Notes under the pieces: generated by a model
Database searches by the model: none
Seen by the model: the letters and a program-made list of their open reading frames with translations, nothing else
Told to the model about the DNA's origin: nothing
Shown: piece by piece, positions 1 to 10,062 of the stretch
How the letters are laid out: each line of letters starts with the position of its first letter
Numbering within the stretch: the stretch's first letter is position 1
Translations under genes and position numbers: made by a program
Origin: Pontederia crassipes
Lineage: Eukaryota > Streptophyta > Magnoliopsida > Commelinales > Pontederiaceae
Reading direction: 5' to 3'
NCBI GenBank assembly: GCA_030549335.1
Contig: CM060192.1
Coordinates: forward strand, 23,626,157-23,690,156
Length of the DNA: 64,000 nucleotides

Positions 1-1742
1 GAATAAAAAAGAGGAGGCTGCCCATTGCAGGGTTGGGGGAAGGCAGCAAGGGTTTTGGAGTTGGAGCTGAAGTGCTGAGGGATTTCTATCGACAGCTTCT
101 AACACAAGATGAATTCCTTCTGTTCTTCACTATATTTTGTATCAAGCTTTGTAATTATGAGGAGCTAAACTCCATGTCTCCTAGGATAGGGTAGTAGTCT
201 AGATAAATTGTGGATGGATATGGACATTTCTGATTTCCTGCACTGATTTCATAATTTCTGATTATCTGATTCTTGATTCTGCATTCAGAACTCATCTATT
301 TCTATCCTATTCTTGACATTGTATGATCTTGTGTATATCTACAACTGAGAGGTTGTTTTATGATCTGTTCTTGATTCAGAAATGAAACAAGAATCAATGA
401 CAAGTTCTAGGTCCAAATATGATTTAAGAATCTGATTCTCATCTAATTTAGTTTCTGAACTGCAATTTTGATTCCTGATTTGAGAAATCTGATGTCATTG
501 TAAACCCTCATTTTATTGGCTACTGAGAAGTAGATTAAGTGGGTTCTTCTTATTCAGAAATGTAATAAGAGGCAATGACAACTCCCCTGAATCAATTCTA
601 TAAAAACATGCTGTGGTCAAATCTGATTTGCATTTTGAGTTCTGATTTTTATGGAATTTGCATGTCATTGTGGAATCCCAATCTTATATGAAACTGATAG
701 GTTAATTCCTGACTTCCACTTTGTTCAGAAATGGACCAAGGAGCAATGGAAAATCTTAATTTCAATAAGTAACATGTGCTGAAATATTCCAATTGATTGA
801 TTTCTGCTTGTTCTAATTTAAGTGGAAATCTGATTTTCCTTGTAAAGCTCTGTTTTAACCTATCACTGAGAGGTGGTCATATGGCCTTCCTTGTAGTTCA
901 GAGATGAAGCAAGGAGCAAAGACAATTCCTGATTTTCAAACTTGTGATTCTATGCATATTGGTTCCAATTATCTAGTGTTAAGTGTGGATTTCATTTTCA
1001 ATTGCAGCCGAGAGGTTGAATTCAAATCCTCTTATAGTTTAGAGATAAATCAAGGAGCATTTGCACTAATATTGGATTGATTTCACCCCTGTTTAGTTGA
1101 TTGAAGCATTCCATTCATTTTCAATGTGCAATCTAGAAGTTATCATTCAGAATTTTATTGAATTTGCAAAAAATCAGCAAAGTGACTTGGATTGAACATA
1201 ATGATAACTTGATTTTCAGTGGGGATCATCTTCTAATTCAACTTGGCTAACAACTATATGATAATATATTATTTAGTTCTGGTCTAATTGAGCTGTGAAA
1301 ACAGCCATATTGAAGGTTGAATTAGATTTGACTAAAAAGTGATAACTTGTCCATTTCCATCCGTAATTAAATTAGAGGAACCCCAATTCCTAGGAGGACC
1401 TTCCTCATTGATAGATAAACCTTTTTAGCCTCTAGATTAGCATTTACAATTCAGTTTAGTTAACTTTTCAGACATCTAAAAATAGTTATCATTATGCATC
1501 CCTGAAAATTTTGTTTTCATTTCCATTTGAATTCCTATTTTTGTCACTTTAAATTAGATTAGTCTAAATTATTTTTAGTAGTCTAGGACTTTAAATATCT
1601 ATGGATATGACAACTTGGGTCTACTACAACTTACCTGTGCACTTACAAAAAGTGAGTTGGGGAGTTAGACCAAATATTGAAAAATTTCATTTCTTACACA
1701 AAATCAGCAAGTTATCACACACGTACCCAATATCACTTACCA
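1..1742 (+). repeat. Element A 5' LTR, 3' part only
   Basis: The sequence aligns with the LTR of element C from about C position 31440 onward: the block ending in GAGGAGCTAAACTCC, the hairpin modules, and the end block with GCACTTACAAAAAGTGAG. The boundary is set by ...CTTACCA followed by a six-base spacer and the primer binding site. Roughly the first kilobase of the LTR (U3 and TATA box) lies outside the window. Confidence 0.85.
341..1060 (+). other. Tandem hairpin-module array in LTR A (5 modules)
   Basis: Five modules of about 142-178 bp each hold two inverted repeats. Hairpin 1 is at 341-356, 520-533, 692-703, 862-877 and 1005-1018. Its stems differ but still pair: CAACT/GGTTG, CTACT/AGTAG, AACT/GGTT, TCACT/GGTGG, CAGCC/GGTTG. 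The loops are GAGA, or GATA in module 3. Hairpin 2 follows 12-25 bases later, near 368-393, 549-569, 720-740, 889-914 and 1031-1054, with GAAA or GAGA loops. Its outer arm is CTTG/CAAG or a variant, its inner arm TTCA/TGAA or TTTA/TAAA. All loops are on the LTR sense strand. The array lies downstream of where copies B, C, E and F have a TATA box. Function is unknown. Confidence 0.7.
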
Positions 1743-1748
1743 AGTTTT

Positions 1749-1766
1749 TGGCGCCGTTGCTGGGGA
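1749..1766 (+). other. Primer binding site for tRNA-Asp (element A)
   Basis: TGGCGCCGTTGCTGGGGA complements the 3' end of plant tRNA-Asp(GTC) with one mismatch; B and C have TTGCCGGGGA. This is the usual primer of Athila elements. It lies six bases after the LTR. Confidence 0.9.
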
Positions 1767-1934
1767 TTTGAGGTCAATTAGATTAACTTAGATAGTTTAG
1801 ATTAGTTTTAGACTAGTTTTCTGTCCATTTATTAGCCCAATTTTCAGTTTTTGCAAGTTATCATTCTCAATTTTTTAATTTTGTCTAGTTTTCTTTTCTT
1901 TTATGAATTTGATACTTCTGAATTCAATTTATGC

Positions 1935-2153
1935 AGGATTTGGAGCTTTAAGGAGACCTCTACCTATCTGATCCTGAACTGAAAGAAGATTCAATTAGAG
2001 AAGGAATTTGCAAAGAGAAGAGGCTAGGAGAAGAACTTTTGAGGAAGAGGCTACCAATCAAAACATGGCTGCTCCTAGGACACTAGGGATTGTTATTCAC
2101 CCAGCAAGTGCAGAAAATTTTGAATTTGACTTCTGAGAGAGAAAGAAGAAAAG
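1935..2153 (+). pseudogene. Gag N-terminal remnant of element A
   Basis: The stretch starts at ATGCAGGATTTGGAG and matches the first codons of the B and C gag genes (43415 downward and 48333 upward). It includes the arginine-rich stretch and the run encoding NMAAPRTL. It is broken by early stops and small indels and ends after about 70 codons, before the gag core. What follows is the unrelated frame at 2154. Only the leader and N-terminal gag signal survive, as in many non-autonomous derivatives. Confidence 0.7.
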
Positions 2154-3648
2154 ATGGATATGAGTTGGCAAACTTGGTTCTATGACTATTATCAATCAAG
2201 TGAAACACCCTTAAGCCAGGAGGAATTGGATTCTATAGTTGAAGATGTCGTGTCCAAAACTCTTCAAAAATATGGTTTTGATGTTGGAGAACCATCACAA
2301 GTTCATTGCAATCAAGGATCACTACAATTTCAACAGCCCTCTAATGCTTACATGTATGCCTCATATAGTCATGAAAGTTCAAATTACTGGAATCAAGAGG
2401 AAGGCTTCTCAAGCAGCAATCCTTATGTTTATGACTCACAAAATCATTTATATTACCATCACAATCAAGGTCGAGTCAAATTTTTAGGTTGCTACCATGG
2501 ATATTTCAGAAAATCAGCAATCACTTAATCGAATGGAGATTATGTTGGAGGACTTCATGAGGCGGCAAGATAAGCAACTTGCAAACTTGGAAAAAATATG
2601 TACGAGAGTAGATGTTCTTGGAGCTGGATATTAAGCCTTGGAGGCCAAGCTTTGTTTGCAGTCCAGTCAAGAAGCCTCACAAATCTAATCTACCCTTCCA
2701 AAAGAAGAAATTTAGGAAATGAAGATGGGAAGTGTGAAAGAAATGAATGAAGAAAAAGAAGTAGTCATGAAGGCTGAAGTTGAAAAGGAGTCTATCACAC
2801 TTATAGAACAATTCAAGAAATAAGTTGAAGTTGCAGAAGTTACTGAAAAGGGTACTCAAATGATACCAGCAATGAATCACATTGAAGACCCACTTATAAG
2901 GTTCCCATCCAATGAAGAACAACTTCTAGAAGACTCCGATATTGATTCTTTGAAGAAACTATCAGATACACTCCTTTGTGATGAGGGCTGCAATTCAATC
3001 CCTGCACCCAACTGTCCAAAAGTTCTACTTGAAGAAATTTGCTCCACAAACCATCATGGATCAGTTGAAGAATATCAACATCATAGAATCAAAGATGAAG
3101 AAACATTAAAAGAAAAGAAGTGGCCTGAACTTGATGCAAGCACTAATTCATTTGAAGTCATTCAAAGTTCCAAAGTCTCACCCATCTCATTTTCCATTGG
3201 ACAACAGGTTATGACAGTAAAGCCACATGATGAGACTGAAATGGCCAAGGAGAATACAAAAGTAGAAGAAATTTCTTTCCAAATGAAGGCTATAGCAGAA
3301 TTCAAATTTGTAGAAGGAATGAAATATTCAATGAAGGAAGATCATTATTTGCCTACTGAAAGATGAAACTAAGAGCTCAAAGATCTTCCAATAATGCTGC
3401 ATTTGAATAGGCCAATGAAGAAATGGTTGCTTAAACAAGATGGTGATTCAGGAGATAGAGATTCATATATCATACATGAGAAGTTTTGGGATGAGAAGTT
3501 AGTAGATTTTTGGTACAATGGAGGAGGGAATCAAACTGAAAAACAAAGGTCAATCATTAGCAAACTAAGAGATCCATACTTGATTAGTGAAGCTGTCCAC
3601 AAATTGAGATCTTTACTTGATCATATCATACTATTCAAACTTCCTTGA
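2154..3648 (+). pseudogene. Decayed reading frame of unknown function replacing gag-pol in element A
   Basis: The open segments 2154-2528, 2860-3366 and 3394-3648 belong to one ancestral frame. The first joins the rest through a frameshift near 2480-2497; from 2497 the frame is constant but has several in-frame stops (near 2632, 2685, 2715, 2821 and 3364). The N-terminus is acidic and rich in Tyr, Ser and Gln. The part at 2497-2670 is a helical, coiled-coil-like stretch that loosely resembles the C-terminal end of B gag (pattern QDKQLANLEKI). The rest is Glu/Lys-rich. I recognise no enzyme motif, zinc knuckle, signal peptide or membrane segment. It may be a very diverged gag-like protein or a captured host sequence; no function is assigned. 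Confidence 0.55.
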
Positions 3649-5103
3649 CATGAAGAAATGGAAAAATGTCCAGCCTAAGACATTAAAGTAGGGCACTTCT
3701 TGAGAGGTAACCCAAGCTATTTTACACTTAATTTTTCTATTTTGCAGGAATAAAGAAGGGAGGAATCAGATCAATCCACAAATTGGCAATTAGGGAGTAT
3801 TCCTACCCTTAATTTTAATTTTTCTCACTGAAATCCTATTGATAACTAATATTATCTTTTCATTCATGCTGAAATCATCATAATAATATCTAAATCATCA
3901 TTCATATCAGTTATCCCAATCTCTCATAGCTGAATTTTAGTGCATTTCAGTGAATTTCAATGCATTATTGAATTGTGCACCCTAAAAATCTGATATTGAA
4001 TACCCATGATGTCTCTTGTTTCCCTGCAGGATTAGCTACAATTCATGAAGAATGGACCACCTTAAGCCCCTGATTGAGATGCAGGAACCATTGGAAGGGA
4101 TCAAATGCACAAATTCCATCAATTTCATACCCTCCCAACTCTCTCTCTCTTGCCTTAATTTTCATCACTATGGACAGTACTGAGGCTAAGCTTGGGGGAG
4201 GAAACTTAGTGCTTTTTTAACCTTCACACCATGTTTTCAATCTATTTTAATACTTATATCATCAATTACCACCAGGTTATCATTGTTTGAACAAGTTATC
4301 ACTCGGTTATCATTTTTTGGGCTTAACTCAATTCTGAATTTATTTTAACTCTGAAATGGGTAGAATACTTCATTATGACAGTTGGTACACTCCAATATCA
4401 AGTGGCCAATTTGGCCATTAGTCTTCTTGCTTTAATTGACATTATCAATTCAGATGCATTTGAATTAATTTTCAGCTGAAAATTTTTCTTTTTGTGGGTA
4501 ACACTAGCTGACATTCATGGATTAATTGAAAAGTAGAAGATGTCTAGAAAGGAGTCAAGGATCTTGCTGCCATGTTAAATAGGAAATCTTGACTATTTGC
4601 ATTTAAGGATCTAAACTATACTTGAGTTTGAACCATTGCTCACTTCGTGAATAGAATAGAAAAAGAAAAAGGAAAAAGGAAAAGTGAAAAGTTGCATTTT
4701 GCATTGCATGCATACATGAATAAAGAAAGTGAAAATTCCAAAAAGGAACCTCTCCTGAATAAAGCTAGGATTTTTATCTTGTGACCAACATGAATAAAAA
4801 TCAGGTTCAAATCTGTTTATTGCATCCTCATGAATAAAAGTCAGATTTTCAAACATGTTTAAGCAATGAAAAATCTGTTCATCAAGAGATTGATGTTTCA
4901 AACTTTTTAGTAAAGTTGACAATCCTTGTAACCCAAATCAGTTAATGTTAGTACTTCTTTCATGGCTTAAATTTGCTTTAACCTTTGTGACTCCTCAGCT
5001 AGAATTTGTGGATTGGAAAGAATGGGATGGAGTGTTGGAAAAGTGGAAAACTCATTGGACCTAATTTAGCTGATTTTTAATTCATTTGTGGACTTTTAAT
5101 TCA
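3649..5103 (+). other. Element A 3' noncoding region
   Basis: This region aligns with the 3' untranslated regions of B (36442-37955, - strand) and C (53779-55789): the GACATTAAAG...AGGTAACCCAAGC block, the purine tract AAGCTTGGGGGAGGAAA near 4189-4205, and the block ending GTGGACTTTTAATTCA near 5103. It has no convincing gene. The short minus-strand frame at 4611-4922 has no family features and is rejected. Confidence 0.75.
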
Positions 5104-5158
5104 CATATATAACTTAAAAAAGAAGTAAAAATCTTATGTCATTAGAATAACTACGGGA

Positions 5159-5700
5159 TCATTCGCTTGTTTCGTATTCATTTTCATCATCTTCATCATC
5201 GTCGCTAGAATCTTGATCCGAGTCATCGTCAACGAAATTATCAAAGTTCACTTCCAAGTGGTCATTTGAATTGAACTCTTCCATTGGCTCAATGTCATCG
5301 ACCAATTGAAAATTCTCAACTCCATCGACCACATAAATCGTCTCATTCACTCTATCTTCTTGATAGTAATCATCCAAGGATACATCGTTGTGTATGGATG
5401 ATGTTTCATTGTCATCTATCATTATTTCTGCTAAGAATATTCTACTCCTCACATTGCATGACGCCCACCATTCGTACTTAGTCTACTCCTCATCTTACTT
5501 TCCACTGATAACATTTGGACTTCCAGCATGGACATAAGAATTTGCCATATGAAGAAGCAACACCTTCATTTTGATATGCCACATTAATGAATTCATCAAC
5601 ACCATCCTTATATTCTTCAGTTATGACGCCATGTTTATCCTCCAACGACGAATCCAACTACGATCTGGCTTTATTATTTTTGTAACGGACAACATTAAAC
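5159..5700 (-). pseudogene. TNP2-like transposase remnant: N-terminal domain fused to acidic tail
   Basis: Reading leftward from about 5700, one frame encodes a segment with the Transpos_assoc pattern (PF13963): EEYKDGVDEF, then a CPCWKSK cysteine stretch, near 5510-5650. This domain is normally the first 80-120 residues of CACTA TNP2 proteins. It is followed almost at once by a segment like the region before the C-terminus, then an open frame (5159-5452) ending in an Asp/Glu-rich tail. The transposase core, DUF4218 and most of DUF4216 are absent, so an internal deletion joined both ends. There is at least one stop near 5486 and a frameshift near 5645. The domain name rests on pattern recognition, not a search. 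Confidence 0.65.
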
Positions 5701-5719
5701 CATATGTCAATAAATTCGT

Positions 5720-5776
5720 GTACTTGAAACATGTGATTTTGAACTTATAAAGTCCAAAATCACATGTTTCAAGTAC
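5720..5776. repeat. 57-bp near-perfect foldback
   Basis: Left arm 5720-5746 and right arm 5750-5776 are complementary at 26 of 27 positions (mismatch 5742/5754) around a 3-base loop. The arm begins GTACTTGAAACATGTG. It sits next to the transposase remnant of CACTA1. Confidence 0.9.
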
Positions 5777-5907
5777 TTCATCGTCGAATCATAATGCCAT
5801 TTTATCACCAAGAATGTAAAAGTACATCCTTGGTAAAATTTATGAGAACATGATAAAAAAAGAGGTTCTAGAATTATGAAAAAATTTTATCAAAAAGAGG
5901 TTCTAGT

Positions 5908-6180
5908 ATTTAAGTTAACTTGCATTAGTAACTAACTTGACAGCAATAGTTTCAAGCAATTAAGTAGTATTTAACTTAACATGCATTAGTAACTAACTTA
6001 ACAGCAAAAAAATCAAGTAATTAAGTAGTATTTAACTTAACATGCATTAGTAACTAACTTAACAGCAAAAAAATTAAGTAATTAAGTAGTATTTAACTTA
6101 ACATGCATTAGTTACTAACTTAACAGCAATAGTTTCAAGTAATTAAGTAGTATTTAACTTACATGCATTAATAATTAAAT
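5908..6180. repeat. Tandem repeat, 61-bp unit, about 4.4 copies
   Basis: The anchor TAAGTAGTATTTAAC recurs at 5961, 6022, 6083 and 6144, a period of 61 bp. The unit includes ATGCATTAGTAACTAAC and AACAGCAA. A partial, more diverged copy precedes it. It lies inside CACTA1 between the transposase remnant and the GC-rich tract. Confidence 0.9.
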
Positions 6181-6184
6181 TAAC

Positions 6185-6770
6185 ATGGTGGCGGGTTTGT
6201 ACCTTCTTAATCGGAGAGGGATGGCGGCGGGCGGCGGGCAGCAGTGGAGGAAGGCGGTGGGCGACGGCCGACAGAGGAGCACAGTCAGTGGGCGGATGAA
6301 GCGGAGGGATGAGGAGGAGGAGGAGGCGGTGGAAGGCCGGCGGAGGAGTAGGAGGCGGAGGAGGCGGAGGGTGGTGGAGGAGGCTAAGGTGGCGGTGGAG
6401 GGTGGCGGAGGAGCGCGGTGGAGGAGGCGAAGGGGCGTGATGGAGGAGACAGTGGAGTAGGCAGAGGGGCACGGTGGAGGAGGCGGTGGAGTAGGCGGAG
6501 GGGCGCGGTGGAGGAGGCAGACGCGGAGGCAGTAGAGGTAGAGGAGGCGGAGGAGGCGGAGGGTGGTGGAGGCGGAGGCGAATGGCGGCAGAGGAGGCGG
6601 AGGGCAGCAGAGGCGAATGGCGGCAAAGGAGGCGACGGAGGTCGGTGCAGGGCGGCAAATGAGGCGGAGGCGGCAGAGGCAAAGGCGGTGGAGGAGTCGA
6701 TCATCGGTGTCGGGCGTCGGGCATTGGGCGTCAGGCATTGGGCGTCGGGCGTCAGAGGGGTAATAGTAAA
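6185..6770. repeat. GC-rich GGAGGCGGA low-complexity tract in CACTA1
   Basis: This is an irregular trinucleotide-like array of GGA, GGC and GAG units. Long open frames on both strands (for example 6143-6682 -, 6418-6774 +) are proline/arginine or glycine/arginine repeats produced by composition. A comparable GC-rich tract lies at the same relative place in CACTA2 (27394-27600), upstream of TNP2, suggesting a shared promoter or first-exon position. Confidence 0.85.
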
Positions 6771-7594
6771 ATAGTAAACAGTGAAAATGAAGAAGAGGGG
6801 TTAGGGATTGAAGTAAATTCTTTGGCGTTTCCTCGAAACGCGACGCTACGTAGACACAATGTAGGCACCGCATTAAAAAAGAGAAAAAAGTAATAAAAAT
6901 TTGGCTAATGCGGTGATAGTGATATTTGGGATTAAGTAGTGATAACTTGCTGAAATTAAAGAAAGGGTCAAATTTTTCAATTTTTGGTCTCCCAACTCAC
7001 TAGTTGCAAGTGCACAGGTAAGTTGTAGTAGACTCAAGTTGTCGTACCCACAAGAATTTGAAGTCTAAGACACCCTAAAACAATCTAGATTAGTTCTACT
7101 CTAATGGCTAAAAATAGATTTTTAATTAGTAGTGAAAACATATTTTTTAATAGAAAGTGAAACGATAACAGATTATTGGGTTTTGGAAATTTATCAAAAC
7201 TAGGTTATAAATGCTAGAATGAAGTCTAAAATGGTTCAACTATCAATGAGGAAGGTTCTTCTAGGATTTGGGGTTCATCTAAATTAATTAAGGATGGAAT
7301 GGAACAAGTTATCATTAAATGTCCAACTTTTGATTCAACTTGAAAATGGCTGTTCCCACAGCTCAATTGGCCTCTAACTAAGTAATATATGATTATATAG
7401 TTGTTAGCTAGGTTGAATCAAAAGAGGGTCCTCACTGAAAATCAAGTTATCATTGGGCTCAAAAGAAAGTTCAATGCTGATTTTTGCAATTCAAGGAAGT
7501 TTGGAATGATAACTTGCAATTGCAATCATAAAAAGATGGGATCATTCCAATCAACCAAACCAAGATAAAATATACTCAATAATGGTGCTTGTGA

Positions 7595-8690
7595 TCCTTG
7601 ATTCATCTCTGAATTCGAGGAGGATTTAAAATCAACCTCTCGGTTGCAAAGTAAATTGAAATCCACACAAACACAAGTTCAATTGAAAATGCAAAACATA
7701 TGACTACAGGAATTCACAATTTCCATTGCTCCTTGGCCCATCTCTGGATCTCAAGGAAGCCCTTAAGACTACCTCTCAGTAGTGGATTAAAATGAGGGTT
7801 GACAATGCAAATCAGAATTCAAATGAAAATCAGAAATAGAATTAAGCAAATTCAGAAAACCGAAATACTAATCCATGAAACCAGGTTTATCAATTGCTTC
7901 TTGACCCATCCTTGGACTGCAAGAATCCCTAAAGTTCATCTCTCAATGATTGGATAAAATCAGGGGGTTCAATTGATAAAACAGTTCCAGCAGAAAATCA
8001 GAAAACAGATTTCATTAAGGTTCAGAAATCAAATTTGCAATCTGTTTTGAGTCAAAGATAATATGCCAACATCTTAATTCATTCCTGAACAAGATATGAG
8101 CAATGACAACATTTCAGTTACTCAATTGATCAGGTCCACAATGACAAATAAATTCAAATTATTCAGGAAATCAGATTCAGGAAAAAATCAGGAAATCAGA
8201 TTTTAGAAATCAGAATTTTAAATCAATGGAAATCTAACTTACCAACTGATTCTTGACCCATCTCTGGACTGCAAGACATCCCTAAAGTACACTTATCAGT
8301 GATTGGAAGAATTTAGGGGACTCAATTGGTAAAAATAGATTTCAGTAGGAAATCAGAAAAATCAGAATTCATGTTTTCATTTCAGAAATCAGTGGAAAAA
8401 TCTGATTTGAGTCAAATGATTGTCCAAACAATCTTGATTCATTTCTGAACAAAATAGGAACAATAGCAACTTCCCAAGGACTCAATTAATCAGATTGTAA
8501 GTGAAGAATAAATTCAACAGCCATACAAATCAGAATCAGATTCAGAAATCTTCAGAAAATTAGATATCAAGAAACCAAATCAGAAATCAGATTTGCAATT
8601 GAATGGAGTCCAGAAAACTGATATTAACTCTTAATTCACTTCTGTAAGATGATTAGATCAAGTAATACTTCTCAGTCATTGGTTACAATT
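7595..8690 (-). other. Hairpin-module array in solo LTR F
   Basis: Read on the minus strand, six or more modules carry the paired stem-loops. At 7606 and 7640 hairpin 2 has ATTCA/TGAAT and hairpin 1 CAACC/GGTTG. At 7733 and 7775 they have CCA/TGG with CCTTG/CAAGG, and ACTACT/GGTAGT. Near 8060 hairpin 2 has a GGAA loop; near 8265 and 8300 they have CTTG/CAAG with GTCCA/TGGGT, and CACT/AGTG. The module near 7905 has loop AGGA, an exception to GNRA. Confidence 0.65.
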
Positions 8691-9014
8691 GGATCTAATA
8701 GTAGCATAGCATAAATCAGTACATAATGTTTCTGAAATCTAAAAATCAGCAATGATTCAGTGCAGGAATTATAAAACAGTCCATATCCATCCAAAACTAA
8801 TCTAAACTACTACCCTATCCTGGAAGAAATGGAGTTTAGCTCCTCATGTTTACAAAGCTTGACAGAAAATAGAATGGGAAAAGATACAAATCATAGTTCT
8901 TCAAGATGTCTCGGCCAGCAGTAGCTCCCAGCAGCAATAGCTCCAACCACCACCTCCAAAACCCTTGCTCAAACCCCTGAATGACCAGCCCCCCTTTTCC
9001 TCCAGAAATTCCAC

Positions 9015-9022
9015 CTTTTATA
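9015..9022 (-). promoter_or_regulatory. Putative TATA box of LTR F
   Basis: TATAAAAG on the minus strand, between the CAAGTTATC array upstream and the hairpin array downstream. TATA motifs occur at the equivalent place in LTRs B, C, E and G, which supports the call. No transcript data are available. Confidence 0.6.
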
Positions 9023-9339
9023 TCACTCCTTTCCACCCTTTGATCAGTATCAGAATGTTCTAATCCTCCTGATTAAGCCACCTGTCCACTGCCTGGAAGA
9101 ATCTGCACTGCTGCAGACAACTTTTGGTGTAGGAATTCAGTGGTCCCCCCACCTTTTTCCACTTTTTGGCCAACTTTTCTCCCTGCTACAAAACCCAAAA
9201 AGCAAGCATCAAAGCCTTTGAATGATATTTTGACAAATAAAGATTAGGATAATGCTGGTAACTAGTTCAAATATCAGATGGGATTATGTGTTGTGCAGGA
9301 ATGAAAACTTATGTCGATATAAATGAATTTAAGGGCCCG

Positions 9340-9860
9340 GAATGATAACTTTAAGGAAATCTTGGAAAATGTCCTAATATGGATGGTTCAAAGCATTTCA
9401 AGCATCAAATGGATTAGAGTGACAAGTGAGTGAGGTCAGAAATCAAATATGAATGAGATTCCTAAGGAGTGATAACTTGGGTGCCCCAAAAACGATAACT
9501 TATATGACTTAAAAATGATAACTTGTGATAACTTGAGTTTGATTCCAAATGTGATGAAATTTGACCAGCAATGAGTTAGAAGAATAATAAGATGATTGCT
9601 TAAGGTCCCTGTGCAGAATTAATGATTTTGCATGTCGAAATGATAGAATTGCCCTTTAACGATAACTTGGCACTTGAAAAATGATAACTTGTTCAAATGG
9701 ACTTAAAACTTTGCACAAGTTGAGATGTGACTATCCAAATATGATTTATATATGATAATGATGGATTTAGGGCAAGAAAACCATTGAAAATCAGTTCATT
9801 CAAAATAATGATAACTTGACACTTAGGAATGATAACTTGTCCTCAAAATGATAACTTGGC
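9340..9860 (-). promoter_or_regulatory. U3 array of CAAGTTATC motifs in LTR F
   Basis: About eleven copies of CAAGTTATC(A/G)TT or close variants lie in roughly 520 bp, almost all in the same orientation, upstream of the TATA box. Equivalent arrays exist in C (30590-31100, +), B (35700-36230 and 46600-47120) and E (59945-60465). Position suggests transcription-factor binding sites; this is inference. Confidence 0.6.
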
Positions 9861-10062
9861 ATAGAATTTAAATATTAATGGATTTTGACATTTCAAAACC
9901 TCTATGAACATGGAATTAAGTATGAAATGAGGAATATCAACTAGTTATCATAATGTTTGCATTCGAAGTATAATTGGCCCAAAAATAGGCAAAAATGGGA
10001 CTCGATATGTATGAATTGCATCTAAAATGGGTTAGAAATATATAGTGATCAGCAAGTGATCA

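Larger units (their letters stand above)
1..5103 (+). mobile_element. Element A: non-autonomous Athila-type LTR retrotransposon, truncated at both ends
   Basis: The order seen is partial 5' LTR (1-1742), tRNA-Asp primer site, short gag remnant, a decayed reading frame unlike gag-pol, and a 3' noncoding region that aligns with elements B and C. Homology to B and C stops near 5103, just before their terminal polypurine tract, so that tract and the 3' LTR are missing. The LTR start lies before the window. No protease, reverse transcriptase, RNase H or integrase region is present. The layout is that of a large retrotransposon derivative (LARD), which would depend on proteins from relatives such as B. 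Identity of the family is well supported; the LARD label is inference. Confidence 0.8.
6914..10062 (-). mobile_element. Solo LTR F of the Athila-type family (3149 bp)
   Basis: On the + strand it begins TGATAGTGATATTTGGG and ends GCAAGTGATCA, the same termini as the LTRs of B. It is flanked by a perfect 5-bp target duplication, TGCGG at 6909-6913 and 10063-10067. There is no primer site or internal sequence, so it arose by recombination between two LTRs of one inserted element. It contains a TATA box (9015-9022), the hairpin array and the CAAGTTATC array. Both flanks are CACTA1. Confidence 0.95.

Noticed and set aside
341..1060. Hammerhead or other self-cleaving ribozyme
   Set aside because: GAAA and CTGA-like bits occur, but the required core order around three stems is not present; the structures are simple paired hairpins.
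4611..5481. Small frames at 4611-4922 (-) and 5284-5481 (+)
   Set aside because: The first is AT-rich noncoding sequence aligned with the 3' region of B and C; the second is the opposite strand of the transposase remnant.
6143..6873. Long overlapping open frames on both strands (up to 232 residues)
   Set aside because: They are Pro/Arg/Ser or Gly/Arg repeats forced by the GGA/GGC tract and lack any domain; composition alone explains the missing stops.
8836..9036. Short frame conserved in several LTRs (also near 31359-31634, 35179-35409 and 46082-46312)
   Set aside because: Similarity follows from LTR homology. Start codons lie at or upstream of the TATA box in some copies and the reading frame differs between subfamilies, so a translated peptide is not supported.
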